A DNA stretch of 64,000 nucleotides from Epiperipatus broadwayi (Eukaryota; Onychophora; Udeonychophora; Euonychophora; Peripatidae): the NCBI GenBank assembly GCA_028023455.1, contig JAQFVV010013377.1:1-64000 (forward strand). Direction: 5' to 3'. Made by a program: the position numbers and the translations under genes. Of the stretch, positions 34,642 to 47,114 are shown one piece after another (position 1 is the first letter of the stretch; each line of letters starts with the position of its first letter). Below the pieces are notes generated by a model that was given only the letters and a program-made list of their open reading frames with translations, searched no databases and was not told the origin of the DNA.

Positions 34642-35203
34642 AAGAAAGAGACTTTCTGATGATAGCCATTTTCACCAGGACCTTTTTGCTACTAATAAAA
34701 TGCTTCTTCATAATGGTTTTAATTACAAAATTATTAATAGGGCTTATACATATCAAAAGAAAAAAGATTTTGATACATTAAAAATTAAGACAATTTTGCC
34801 ATATATTAAAGGACTAACTGATAGAATTGGTAACATTTTAAAGAATAATAATATTCACACAATTTACACTACTTATAAAAAAATTAGTGAAATATTTCTT
34901 CTTCCTAAAGATAAAACTGCTTTGGAGTGTCATGGTGTGTATGAAATTCCATGTAGGGTCTGTCCACATACATATATAGGACAGACTAATTGTAGAATAA
35001 ATATTAGAAAGGAAGAACACATTCTGGAAGTGAGAGAAAAATCCAATTCATCAGCTATTTATTCTCATATTAAATTAACAAATCATGATATCAATTTTGA
35101 AAAAACAAATATTTTAGCAAAAATTGAACAATATGACCAGAGATTGCTAAGAGAAGCTATAGAGATTTTTAAAAGGCCCAAGAGCATAAATGAAAGATTG
35201 TGA
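34508..35203 (+). CDS. Penelope-like linker and GIY-YIG endonuclease
   Basis: The readable protein joins the previous one after KKPTHTGRYLHF. The linker (about residues 20-135) includes DRRKRLSDDSHFHQDLF and LPYIKGLTDRIGNILK. The nuclease starts at GVYEIPCRVCPHTYIGQT (residues 143-160), giving GVY and YIG separated by the CxxC found in Penelope endonucleases, followed by NIRKEEH. GIY-YIG nucleases cut the target DNA so that the reverse transcriptase can prime. The frame ends at a shift near 35200 (NERL then stop), after which a C-terminal tail CELKKINNIW...DLRKRTL ends with the TGA at 35361. In copy A the residue after IGQTN is Arg; here it is Cys. Confidence 0.9.
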   Translation: MKEGKMVLYPMVYIKKPTHTGRYLHFSSHHHPAQLFSVAKTLLDRRKRLSDDSHFHQDLFATNKMLLHNGFNYKIINRAYTYQKKKDFDTLKIKTILPYIKGLTDRIGNILKNNNIHTIYTTYKKISEIFLLPKDKTALECHGVYEIPCRVCPHTYIGQTNCRINIRKEEHILEVREKSNSSAIYSHIKLTNHDINFEKTNILAKIEQYDQRLLREAIEIFKRPKSINERL

Positions 35204-35438
35204 GTTAAAGAAGATTAACAACATTTGGAAGAAACTATTGGAAGAGAAAATAAATTTTAAAACTTCTCAACCAATAGAATTTAAATATGAGGGGAAAGAA
35301 AATGATAAAAACGATTTTAAATCTCACATGCATTCTTATGATTTGAGAAAGAGGACGCTCTGAGGAAGGTACTTGATATTGTACTGAAATGTCAGCATTT
35401 AGCTTTTTCACTACACGGAATATCCCGCAAATAGTAAT

Positions 35439-35442
<4 letters not shown>

Positions 35443-35472
<30 letters not shown>
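35443..35472. repeat. (AT)n microsatellite between Penelope copies
   Basis: This is a pure alternating AT tract following AATAATAAT at the end of the copy C terminal repeat. Tracts of this kind border several elements in the window and may be preferred targets. Confidence 0.95.
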
Positions 35473-35473
<1 letters not shown>

Positions 35474-35475
<2 letters not shown>

Positions 35476-36071
35476 TTCATATTATTATTTTTGGGATATT
35501 CCATGTGGTATAATAGCTGACATTTCAGTAGAATAACAAATACTTTTTTCAAAGCATTCTCTTTCTCAAATCATATGAATGTGTGTGAGATTTAAAATTG
35601 TTTTTATCTTTTTGTTTCTTCTCATACTTAAATTCTATTGGTTGAGAAGTTTTAAATTTTATTTTGTCCTCCAATAGCTGCTTCCAAATGTTGTTAATCT
35701 TCTTTAATTCATGCCTTTTGTTAATGCTATTGGGCCTTTTAAAAATTTATATAGCTTCTTTTAGCAATTTCTGGTCATATTGTTCAATTTTTGCTAGAAT
35801 ATTTGTTTTATCAAAATTGATGTCATGATTAGTTAATTTTATGTGAGAATAAATAGCTGATGAATTGGATTTTTCTGTGACTGCCAAAATGTGTTCTTCC
35901 TTTTTAATATTTATTCTACAATTAGTCTGTCCTATATATGTATGTGAACAGACCCTACATGGAATTTCATATACACCATGACACTCCAAAGGAATTTTGT
36001 CTTTAGGAAGTGGAAATATTTCATTAATTTTTTTATAAGTAGTGTAAACTGTGTGAATATTATTATTTTTT
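35474..36071 (-). mobile_element. Penelope-like copy D, 3' part, diverged subfamily
   Basis: On the minus strand this copy retains the nuclease: frame 35747-35989 reads GVYEIPCRVCSHTYIGQTNC and on through IKKEEH to KLLKEAI. The terminal-repeat homologue at 35474-35570 differs from that of A-C at many positions (for example a GTGGTATAATAGCTGACATT stretch). The copy is 5'-truncated just upstream of the linker and meets copy E at about 36071. Confidence 0.85.
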
Positions 36072-36735
36072 AACTGATAAAATTGGTAACATTTTAAAGA
36101 ATAATATTCATACAGTTTACACTACTTTCAAAAAAATTAATGAAATATTTCTACTTCCTAATGACAAAATTTTTTGGAGTGTCATGGTGTATATGAAATT
36201 TCATGTAGGTCTGTTCACATACATATATTAAACAGACTAATTGTAGAATGAATATTAGAAAGGAAGAACACATTTTGGCAGTCACGTAAAAATCCAATTC
36301 ATCAGCTATTTATTCTCACATAAAATTAACTAATCATGATATCAATTTTGATAAAACAAATATTCTAGCAAAAATTGAACAATATGACCAGGGATTGCTA
36401 AAAGAAACTATAGAGATTTTTAAAAGGCCCAAGAGCATAAATGAAAGGTGTGAATCAAAGAAGATTAACAACATTTGGAACCAAGCTATTGGAAAACAAA
36501 ATAAAATTTAAAACTTCTCAACCAATATAATTTAATTATGAGGAGAAACAAAAAGATAAAAACGATTTTAAATCTCACACGCAATCATATGATTTGAGAG
36601 AGAATGCTTTGAAAAAGATACTTGTTATTGTACAGAAACATCAGTTATTTAACTATTTTACAAAACAGAATATCCAAAAAATAATATGAAAGCATCATTT
36701 ATCCGTGAAAATATTAGAATTAACATATATATATA
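36072..36735 (+). mobile_element. Penelope-like copy E, 3' part, head-to-head with D
   Basis: The copy starts ACTGATAAAATTGGTAACAT, in the linker, and runs to ATTAGAATTAACATATATAT. The nuclease region is present but frameshifted (a base is missing after TGTAGG near 36210, and YIG has become a Tyr-Ile-Lys-like reading). It belongs to the same diverged group as D. D and E begin within a few dozen bases of the same internal point and face away from each other. Confidence 0.85.
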
Positions 36736-39190
36736 ATTGAACACAGCTAATTATAAGTCATGCTGCAAGATTAATAAATTGCACAAGTCTATAATTGAAA
36801 TAAAAATAGGTTATCTTTTGATCCCCAGAGGAGTTAACTTTTTCATATTTAAAAATAAAGTAAGCTTACATATTATGTCTGGAGCCATAAAGAGTATCCA
36901 TCAAAAAGTCTACGATTTCTAAGGAAATGATAGCGGATCCAAATGATCGACATGGAACACATTCCTGAAAATTGAACCATCACAAGACTATGGAGGAGCT
37001 ATGATTTACTTCATAGAGTGGGAGTGAAAACCCAGCATGTCTATAGTTTCACCCCGACATATTCATGCCAGCTAATATATATATATATATATTATATACA
37101 TGCCATATATATATATATATATATTTTTACAGTCTCATAAGTCAGAAACTTGATGGCACTTATAATAGCAGCATAAAGTTGTAATTAACCTCTTGACTCC
37201 AATTACCCTTTTTGTACACTTTTTCAGCCCTTTAAATTTTTGAAATTGCATGAAATTTGTAAATATTATACTTACAGGTATTACATCATGCTTTTGGCCA
37301 CCTTGTTATGTTTAAAATGATGTATTTTTTTCTACAATGAAATTTAGATTTTTTTAAGAATTTTTTTTCTAAAATCCAATTTTTAGTTCTTTTTTTTCTC
37401 TTTTTTCAGATTTAGTAATCATAAAATGTTTTTTATGGCTGAAATAGATTCACTCAAAGCTTATTCTGATTTAAATTTAAAATTCCCTCTTGCAGATCTA
37501 GGTATTTGTGCCCCTTTTCTTTGTAGTAGCTAATTTAATAATTGTTCAGATTTAGAAACTGCATTGACAAAAAAAAAGTTGGTGAAATCATTTTATCTGT
37601 AGGAATGAGCATGGAAGCTGAAACTAGTGATTCTTCATGACCAGACTTTGCTCCTGGACTATGATGTTTATGTGTCACACAGACCAGAAATCAATTTTCC
37701 TATCAGTGAGTATTCAATTATTGTTCTTTATTACTTATGTTTTTATATGATTACATTTATGTGTAGAAAGTATTAAATATTCTGTAGAATTTTAAGCAAT
37801 TTACATTTCACTGACAATAAAAACATGCACATTCAGACTGAGAATGATATATCTACATGGTTAGTGCAATAGGCAAGATATATCATGATCATTCATTTAT
37901 TGCATGATTACAGTAACATTGTATACATCCACTATCTTATACAGCATCTCCCATATATATATATATATATAGTCAATGCTCATAATTAATTTGTTTATTT
38001 TGATGTTTATTGTATTACTTAGTTTTTATTCATTTTATCTTAGACAAATTTTGGTTTGACATTTATTTTTTCGGTACACTTTATTGTACTTGAAAAGAAT
38101 ACATATTTTAAGTCACCCTATTACTATAGTAATTATTATAATAATACATTACAATACATTACAATTTACTAAAGTTCTTTCAGTATATCTCATAAATGGT
38201 TCTTACTGTTATTATTCTTCCTCACTAAAACCAAATATATTTCCAAATATCCTGCATGGAAAGACAACCCAAACACATCTAACAGACATTCTGCATGGAA
38301 TGACAAAATTTGTGTCAACTAGTAAAAATGAAAGTCACCAATTGTCTCATTTTTACTATTTGACTATGAAAAAAGATCTCAGGTAAGTCATGTTATATAA
38401 CACTTTTTCAGCATTTTATGACAAATATGGTGAAACTGTTTAATGAAATTGTCATTTTAACATTTAACTTTCAAAATTTAGAATTTGTGAACTAATGTAA
38501 ATATAAACATGTTTAAAAGTGTTAAAAATCTTTTACTTCTTAATTTTTTGAGGTAATGACTATTTTATCAGCTTTATTACATTCTTTCATATTTGTTATT
38601 TCTAACAATTTGTATATTTACTGTATTCAAACAGAAGTTATGTTAAAAATTACATTTGTTGTATTTTTTTTAAATTCAAGATTGTGATTTACAAAGCTAA
38701 GATTAAAACAGACACAAGTAACCATGGCCAATAATAAAAAAACCAAACCAATAGAACAAGTCTGGCTAACAATGATAAGTTAATTGCCTTAATGTTGATA
38801 AGATCTTTCTACTTATATTAGAACTCATTTATAAGATCATAATTAGCCCTAATTTTATGAATAAGTATCATTGTACCATAAATTATGAAAATCAAAATTT
38901 TACATGTAACCGTGAAACTTGCACTTTTAACCAATTTTTTTCAACAGCCTGTAAACTTTCTAGGTATTCAAAACACACCAACAGAAATCAATATAAAAGT
39001 TAAATAAAGTGATTTAAATAAATTAAATTTTAAATATAAAAAATTTTATCAAGAGATATTTAATTATGAGAATATGTTTTTAAAAGCACAGGATATCAAT
39101 GGAGGATATGTTGACGATAGACTATTAAAAATGATGCACCATTTGAACATAAAATGTATCCAATATTCTACCAATATAAGGTGAATGTAT
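36736..39190. other. AT-rich non-coding DNA with microsatellites
   Basis: (AT)n tracts lie at 37075-37127 and 37953-37972. The segment 36900-37075 is less AT-rich but carries no motif I recognise. The segment 37600-37720 has a GAAACTAGTGATTC... stretch followed by a donor-like CAGTGAGTATT; no frame supports an exon. Nothing else is supported. Confidence 0.45.
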
Positions 39191-39199
39191 GTATATTAA

Positions 39200-39812
39200 C
39201 AAATTAATAAAATGACAAAATGGAAATGTACATGGAGTGAATGTGCATCTGCTTTTATCAACCCCCTCACAGTAATCTGGATGAATAATAGATTATTTAC
39301 TATCTGTTTGGACATGGATTGTTTCAATCAATTAAGTATTTTTATATATGACATCCTCCTAGTGCATGAGTTATTAATCAGCTTTAAAAATAAAACCATA
39401 TTAACCCCACTGATTTGACAGCCAGCTACTGACAAATATCTCTTTACAATGAAGATCATATATAAACAACCTTTTTATAAGAGTGCCAATTTTAATTTTG
39501 AGAGTTTTCCATTTAGATTGGTCAATTTCTGGGAGAGAGTGATTTGATTCTTGAATGACATCCTATCCAAAGTATTAAAGCAAATATAAATCAATGTGTG
39601 CAAATGGTATTGTTATCACCTACAAGGAGATAAAGATAAACCAAATGCACTTAGAAATGTTCTTCAAAGAATGCAATAACTAAATTATATATAAAAATTA
39701 ATTTGCAAAAATGTATAATTGCTGCTAAGAAAATCAATTTCATTGGACACATGGTGCAAATTTATACTATCAAACCTCCATTCCAACAAAATCACAGCTA
39801 TTCAATAACAAA
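39200..39812 (+). pseudogene. Ty3/gypsy-type pol (reverse transcriptase) remnant
   Basis: The piece 39212-39415 reads NPLTVIWMNNRLFTICLDMD, resembling the Asn-Gly-x-Leu-Arg-x-Cys-Leu-Asp block that opens gypsy reverse transcriptases. Around 39510-39560 FPFRLVNFWERV and, after a stop, FLNDILSKV fit the Leu-Pro-Phe-Gly-Leu block and its sequel. Then DKDKPNALRNVLQRMQ (about 39620-39680) matches the helix after the catalytic loop, and KKINFIGHMV (about 39730-39760) is the well-known block leading to RNase H, followed by TIKPP. The catalytic YxDD box has degenerated. Many stops and shifts show an old copy. Order and spacing leave little doubt about the family. Confidence 0.7.
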
Positions 39813-40224
39813 TTTATTAATATTTTTAATGCTTATACGATTAACTTATATATACTAATACTATCATTAATCAGTATCATAGAATTATGATTTTTAATAT
39901 AATGTCAAAAATGTATCTTGTTTTTTTACTTTCTCGGTATAAGCTATACTGTCACCAACATTTATTCATATCACATACAATCAGTAAATTTGTCATAGTT
40001 ATAAATGCATCAGAGGAAAAAGAGTTAAATATAAAAATGCTTATAATATCTTTCATGATGATCATCCTAATGTCCAAAACAATAACAAATTACAAATTTT
40101 GGATGTTAAAATAGTCATAATTCTCATGGTTATTTTTAAATTCATATAACAAAAAAATTGACATTTACTATTCATGTGTGTGCATGCACAAACGCATATA
40201 TATTATATATACCCAACAATGTAA
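39813..40224. other. AT-rich stretch after gypsy remnant
   Basis: The 75-residue plus-strand frame at 39887-40114 lies where RNase H or integrase would follow the gypsy remnant, but no motif can be read. An ATATATTATATATA tract is at 40196-40210. Confidence 0.35.
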
Positions 40225-41090
40225 TTAAAAATTAGCTCTTTATAGTTATTCATTATTTTATACAACTGATACATGTGATCACATACATGTGACAAAGATA
40301 AATGATCCCCAATATTTGTATGTTATGCTGAACCAGCCCTCATCCGTTAATCCACATTATCATCTGCCAACACATATATACAATCTGTGCTCAGTTTATA
40401 TTAAGATAGCTAATCTTTAAAGTTTAATAGACAAATATAAATAATTTCAAATCTCCATCTTTTTAGCTATCCATATCACTAAAAATCTGAAGTTGGAACA
40501 ATCAAAGCATTTGTTGATACCATATTATCATACAATATGAATATTTAAGTACATGCATATTAACTATACTAAAATTAATGTAATTACAAGAAACTTGAAT
40601 TCAAGTTCTTTATAACTATCCACTCTATCTTATATAACTGATACACATGACCCATGTAAAAAAGATAAATGTTCTCCAATAACCATATTTCATGCTGAGT
40701 TAGCATTTATCAGTTGGTTCAGATTACTATTTCCCTCACATATACAACCAGTACTCTGACAGCAAATCTTCAAACTTTAATGGACAAATTTTAATCTTCT
40801 CCACTCCCCAAATCCATATCACTGAAATTCTGAAGATAGAACAATCAAAGCATATGTTGATACTAATATTATTGTAATACCCATGTTGACATTAAGTCAG
40901 TCTGACTTCTCACATATAGAACCTTAATATGTCCATTTTAATATACAGGAGGTATGGACAGAATACAGGTTACATATGTAATATTTAGATACATGTATAT
41001 TATCTGTACTAATGTTAATATAATTAGAAGAGACATCAACTGAGACTATTAGATTCTTTACAGATATCCACTCTAATATGTGACACAATT
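40225..41090. repeat. Diverged tandem repeat, unit about 370-440 bp
   Basis: Unit 1 (about 40225-40595) and unit 2 (about 40600-40900) share, in order, CTTTATA(G/A), AACTGATACA, AAGATAAATG, ATGCTGA, ACATATATACAA, GGACAAA-type words and GAACAATCAAAGCAT(T/A)TGTTGATAC. A third partial unit (about 40977-41085) shares AGTACATG/ATACATG, TATCTGTACTAA and ATCCACTCTA. No coding trace is seen. Such internal repeats are common in LTRs, and the array lies just downstream of the gypsy remnant in the same orientation, so it may be a decayed LTR. Confidence 0.7.
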
Positions 41091-43298
41091 TTCTGTTTAA
41101 CCAGCATAATTCCATTTTCAAAAGATGGCAGAAGATTTGGAGGATCAAGAAGATTGTAGCCAGCCCATTCAATTTGAAGATTTGCTATTATAATATAATC
41201 AGAGCACCAATTGTGTGTATGTGTAAGAGATATTGATCTGGACCACTTGCTGAGTGCACGTTCAGCACAAAATACATATATTGGAGATCTTTTATGTTTT
41301 TCACATGTATGTTGTCATGTGTTTTAGTTGAATAAGATAAAAGTGGATAATTAAAAAAAGAGCTTGAGAGTATGAGTTAGTTTCTTCTAATATATATAAT
41401 ACAAATAAAATTTTTATAATTATAAATCTATTGCAATAACAATAACACAGTGCTGAAATGTTGGTGAGAGAATGTAATAAGTAGTGTATCATTTAATAAG
41501 TGTGAACAAACAAATTAAGGGGGAAAAGTTAATGATCACCAAAAAAGCAATTGGAAAAAAAAACATGTACAAGGCTTACATCAATAAGTTCAATTTGTTT
41601 TTTAAATCCATTTCATCAATTAACAATCTTACATAAGAAAACTGTTATAATGATTTTCGATGTCTAAATTTAAAAGAATGTGAAAGTTAAATTAAAAATA
41701 AACTTTTCAATTAACAAACGTGATCAATGATGAGTAATTATTTTACTAAATATTTTATATAAAATTTCTAGATTAAGTATCAAGTATAATAACTGTTTTT
41801 CAGATAGTCTATATTTTTATTAAACAATAATTTTACAATTTGCTCTCTACTCCTTTCCATCTTACTTGTATTAATAAAACTTTCAGAATTGTGGTTTGTT
41901 AAATTAAAATATATACAAAAAAATTATTAACAACATTCTATCAATTTTTTTTTATTTTTATAATTATCTAATCAATAAAACTTTTATTGTCAAAGTTGCT
42001 TTTTAAACCACAGTTTAAAATTTTATTTATAATTGATTTGTATAGGTTCAATAATATAAATGATTAAAACTATTTGGTATTTAATATTTAGTGTTTTGGT
42101 CCATTCTTATGCTAAACATGTCAGTAACAATTTATGAGATTTGCTTTTCTTTGAGTAAGCAAATAAATATTTTCAATTTTTAATCAGTAACTTTTGATCT
42201 TGCAATGATGATTATGAACTGCATGCTGTACAAAAAACATTTTCTTTTTTTGTTTTATTGAAAAGAATTTGAATTTATACAAAATATGTCAAATACAGAT
42301 TACAATATAATTGATTAATATAGGATGAAACAAATGTTATTGTCAACCAAAGCTAATAATTATTGTCTTTTTTACTAAAATAATTAAGATTTATGATGAC
42401 AGAATTTTTAGTTTGCATGAAATTAGCTTTTATAAAAATTATAAAGTGATTGAATGAATATATTCTAGCTATTATTCACAAATACAAATTTATTACTAAT
42501 ATATATCCTGTTATTGTGTATAATAAAAATATGTTTTCATTATTTATAAAACTTGTATTCACTTCTGTAGTCATTATCAATAAAAAATCATCCTTATTTT
42601 AGGCAAGTTATAAATGAAAAGGAAGACAGTTTTATAAAAACATTGAATAAAAATTTGATAATTATACAAACCATATTTTACCCCTATAATAAAAACATTA
42701 TCATATAAAAGATAATGAATAAACTATATGCTGTCCTTTTGTCTTTAGATTATATATATTTCAGAAACACTTAATCCAATAATGTCAATGATGTAATTAC
42801 AAATACATTACCATATAGATCATGCTAATCTATTTTCATTTTCAATTATTATTTTGCAATGCTATTTTTAAATTTCATTAGAAGAAAACTTGTCTTTTTG
42901 AAATACTTCAACACTATTTTTAATTGTTGGCTTTCATTACATTCATTTTTTTGTTTTTATATTTCTTATAACAAGAATCAATATTATGCCTCTTTGGAAT
43001 GTTTCAGTCATCAAACTTGTATAATGTTTTGAATTCTGTTTTGTTAAGTCATTTATAAACATTTTCAATGACTATCATCATAAAATATTAAAAAATAAAC
43101 ATCCTATTTAACACTAATTTTCATTTCAAATGCCTTAGACTTTGTAAAAATAGTAATAAAATAAGTATTGACTGCATCATGTAGAAATTATATTCTGAAT
43201 AAATTTTGGTATAAAATCATCTAATTTCAAACAATGTAATATGTTTTGTTTAGTTGATCAAATGATAGACAAAATCAAAAAATGCAATATATACTAAA
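41091..43298. other. AT-rich non-coding DNA
   Basis: No coding trace, repeat unit or RNA gene was recognised. The short minus-strand frames are low-complexity or hydrophobic AT-coded stretches. Confidence 0.5.
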
Positions 43299-46200
43299 GC
43301 AGTAAAATTTGTTATACATATTTTGTTTCACTGTCTGGTGATAGAAATCTTCAACTAGAGATTCAAACCCATTTATATACTTGTTAATCTCTAGGGAGTG
43401 CAAGTACATATATACACATGATTACCCTCCCTCTTTGTGAGTTAAACATTTGCCTTGGAATAAAGAATATTTATTAATTTTAATTCAGAAATATTTTCAA
43501 AATTTTCATCACCTCAAATAATCTTGTATGTGTATATGTATCAGAGATAGCTAAAAATATTGTAAATTATAATTAAATTGTATTAAATATTTTATATTTT
43601 AATTTTTGTAATTCATGTATTTTATTAAGTTGACACAATACCAGAGAGGGTTCTAGGGTTTTAATGTAGTCAGATTTTTACAAAATAATATACCTTGTTC
43701 AAGTTAAAACATCATTAGTGAATTACATTTATTCTAGAAATCCTAAGGTTAATGGAAAACATATATCTTGAATGTATTTTCAATCTCAAAATAAATTAAA
43801 ACAATAATCTCCTGATCTTATTGCATTGTCATCCTTAAAATGTAAATTATGAACAAAGCATAAGTGCAATCAGGCCAGTTAATGCATATCCGGCCTTGCC
43901 AGTGGCAAGGTAGTACAAACTTCTAGAAAGATTTGTTAGCATATAAATAGAGCCAGATTTCTTTACTAACTATCTCATCACTTTTATTTGAGAAGGTGTT
44001 GCATAATAAATGTATGCCACTAAAAATTTTAACAATGACTACTGAATAGAGGAAAGAAATTTGCTTTCCCAATCTTTTCAACATTGTCTCCATACTGCTA
44101 TACCATGCCACTTAATGACTGCTGTAGTGAAATTTTAAAATAGTTTAACAAAAATGCCAACCATTATTTCTCCAAAATCTGCATTGCCGACCATGTTTTT
44201 CCATACTTATGTTATAGTGTGTCAAGCCATCAAGTCATAAAAGTAATTCCATATCTGCCACTAATATGAAGTAATATATCCTCCAACTATGTAATTAGCA
44301 ATTGTTTCAAATATAAATGTAATTCTCTGTCTATTTAATAATAAGAAATGTAATGACAATTATCATAACTCCAATAAATTAATGATTTTCTATTTCCCTC
44401 TGTAAAATACAATGCATGAATCTATACATTTCTAAATATATTTGCTGGTTTATCTTATTATTTTAAATGTAGAAAATTTTTAATTTTATTTAATTTAATA
44501 TGCTAATAATTCAATCTAGCAAACTGATCTTATTTTAATTCTCCATCCCACTATTATGGGATAGTAAATATTTAAATGTAAGTTTTCTTACCAAAATCAA
44601 AGTTTGCTCGATTGAACAATATTCCTAAATTTTTGTTACTTGCTTCATGGCAGACTATGCAGTGTCATATTAGAGATATCAAATTATTACTACATTAATG
44701 CTATTGATTTAGTCAACTTTAATATTATGTAAAGTAAAGATTAATGACCTTACCATTTCTTATAATATAACATTTGTATCCCCCATCCTCCAGCATGATC
44801 ATTTTATTACATAATTATCTACTTATTAAGCATATTATTTGTTTAATGAAAAGAACTACATATTCCCTTTTTTATTGTTTGACTTTCTAATGAGTATTTA
44901 AGGTTATTTACTTACATTTAAGGATGGGTTAAATTCTGTCATTTCATTACACTAGATTTCATTAAATTATAAGGGCCTTAGTTAACACATCAGTATCATC
45001 AGGGGCCTTGTCAAACTAACACCCAGAAGTCTTGGATCATTTCTTATTGCATATCCCAAAATGGGGTTTGGAAGCACTAACTCCAGGATACTAGCAGGCT
45101 GTAGTTAGGTTCTGCATGGGATAACATTGGAAAATCCAAACCATGGAATTTCTACCAATCATTTTCTTCAAATACCACCCTATCACAAATGCAGGTGAGT
45201 TTCCTACATTGTAAATTTAATGAAGCTTCTTGTCCTTAAGAATACTTAATCTTTCTGGTGTTATCATCTAAGTCAGCACTGCAACTATTCATTAATATTT
45301 ATATTGCCTATTCTTAATTTATGTTGCAATGCTGTCATTTTGTAAACCATTTTATTCTTTCATTTTATACCATTTTATAGGTTAGAAAGGTCATTTTAAA
45401 GCTTATTTAAGCTATCAGCCTTCAACTTAAATGATATTTAGGTGTGCTAATCAATATTTTTCAGTAATATGCAAATTACTGTTTCTCTGCTTAAATGATT
45501 GATGAAGTATAATTAATGACTGAGCAAAGTTTGTAATTTATACTATGTTCTAATGAATAGTTAGAAGTCTGTAATAAATGGAATTATTTAAATCAAATTC
45601 CATTTGTCTTTATTAAGGTCATTTATTTTTTTATTGAATTAATAATAAGTCACTGCAAATTTGATATCTCCCTCCATTAGTATATTAAGCTACATCACCT
45701 TGATTATATATTAAATTTATTTGTCTATATCATGCTTTTGTGTATTATTTAATCAAATTTATGTTCTAATATGTAATATATTAGAATATGCAAAACACTG
45801 CTAATAATTATGTTGAAACCCAGATGTTATTGACATGTAAATAGATTGACCAGGGTATTTATTAAAATATATAATCCTTATTTGTTTGTTCAATCTCTAA
45901 TGAATTAATATTAATAAATTATTAATATTTCATAACCAATTATTCTTAAGATATACTTTGCCTCATGATTTATGCATACACCTCATTAACTGGATTATGT
46001 TATATATAACTCATATTCCACTGATCTTAGGCCAGTTTATTACATTATTCTTGATGGAAATAGAATATGACCTTAAGTTTATACATCCTGTTAGGGGGTT
46101 TGAAGTCATGTTGCACCATATTTTCCCTGTAAATCTTGTTTCTCCATTGTCTCCAGGACTGTAATAAATAAACTTCATCTGTTAACATTTGAAATGTTGT

Positions 46201-46352
46201 TCATAGTGTTATAGTTTTAGAGAAAGGTAAACAGAACTGAATCCATGGTCGCTCATAACCTGTGTATCTCAGGCATAAGTGAATTTAAGGTACTTTTACC
46301 TAGATTTGGAAACTTGTTAGATGATCATAAAATCCTGGCCGGGACAGGAGTT
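43299..46352 (+). repeat. 3-kb paralogous segment, copy 1
   Basis: This segment matches 55829-58941 in the same orientation over its full length with numerous substitutions and small indels. It starts AAGCAGTAAAAT and ends AATCCTGGCCGGGACA. Features kept in both copies are a TATAAATAGAGC box (43942), a hairpin CCTTGCC...GGCAAGG (43894-43910), an ACCATGGAA start-like word (about 45143), a CAG-GTGAGT donor-like site (GT at 45195), and an AATAAATAAA polyadenylation-like signal (about 46164). No open frame is shared by the two copies, so it is not a protein gene in its present state. A dispersed repeat or a duplicated non-coding or decayed gene are the options. Confidence 0.85.
43942..43949 (+). 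promoter_or_regulatory. TATA-box candidate in 3-kb segment, copy 1
   Basis: TATAAATA followed by GAGC is conserved at the homologous place of copy 2 (56471). It stands 32 bases after the CCTTGCC...GGCAAGG hairpin. Conservation in a diverged duplicate gives it more weight than a lone AT-rich match. Confidence 0.3.
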
Positions 46353-47023
46353 CTTTTCCCAGATGTGGTCTGCTTATCTATTTCCCCACCCTGAAGACAT
46401 TAATGTATGTATAACTTTGTCCCAGGTTTGGCACACCATTGTCACACTTGGGATTATGACTGCAACATGACCTTGAATATTATAAACTCACTCTACCCTG
46501 AATAACAACAGTTACTGTAACAAATTTTTTTTTATATAAACTGTAGCTAAGTTTTTTTTTAATTATCAATCTTTATTACATTTTTTACATATTATTGCTA
46601 AACTTTAATTTGATTTTTTGGGGGGATTTATTATTATTGTGATATTCTTTCAAAAAAAACTGGGATCAAAATTATTATAATCAATATCTTGTTATCAATG
46701 ATGTGAACAGTAAAAAGGAAACTTTAACAATCTATCAATGTGTATGCATGAACAAACCAAATATTACATTATGAGTTGTTAATTCTACCATGTTGGCATG
46801 GTACCCTTGTATTGTATACAATTATAAATTTTTCCAACAGGTAAATATTTAAGTAAGGCAACACAATTGTGTATATAATAATCTGAGTATGAGTAAACAA
46901 TAAACAATCATTACATTCTAGATTTTTTTCTTATATAGCATAATAAAAATAATACTAGCAGACAATTATGGTGCAAGGAAACAAATAGAACAGGTGGTGA
47001 ATGAAAAGAGACATGGTAAGAAG

Positions 47024-47060
<37 letters not shown>

Positions 47061-47078
47061 CATATATACATACATACA

Positions 47079-47114
<36 letters not shown>

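Larger units (their letters stand above)
32790..35440 (+). mobile_element. Penelope-like element copy C, near full length
   Basis: This is the best preserved copy. It is flanked by direct terminal repeats (about 32780-32940 and 35310-35440) that contain the coding end, a CTGAGGA...GAAA motif, and the AATAATAATATGACATC word. The 3' repeat runs into an (AT)n tract at 35443. Coding capacity is complete but broken by an N-terminal frameshift, one stop, and two later frameshifts. It is the inverted counterpart of copy A over essentially the whole length. Confidence 0.92.

Noticed and set aside
45958-46164. 68-residue plus-strand frame ending at the polyadenylation-like signal
   Set aside because: The second 3-kb copy has stops and indels in the matching place, so there is no sign of protein selection.
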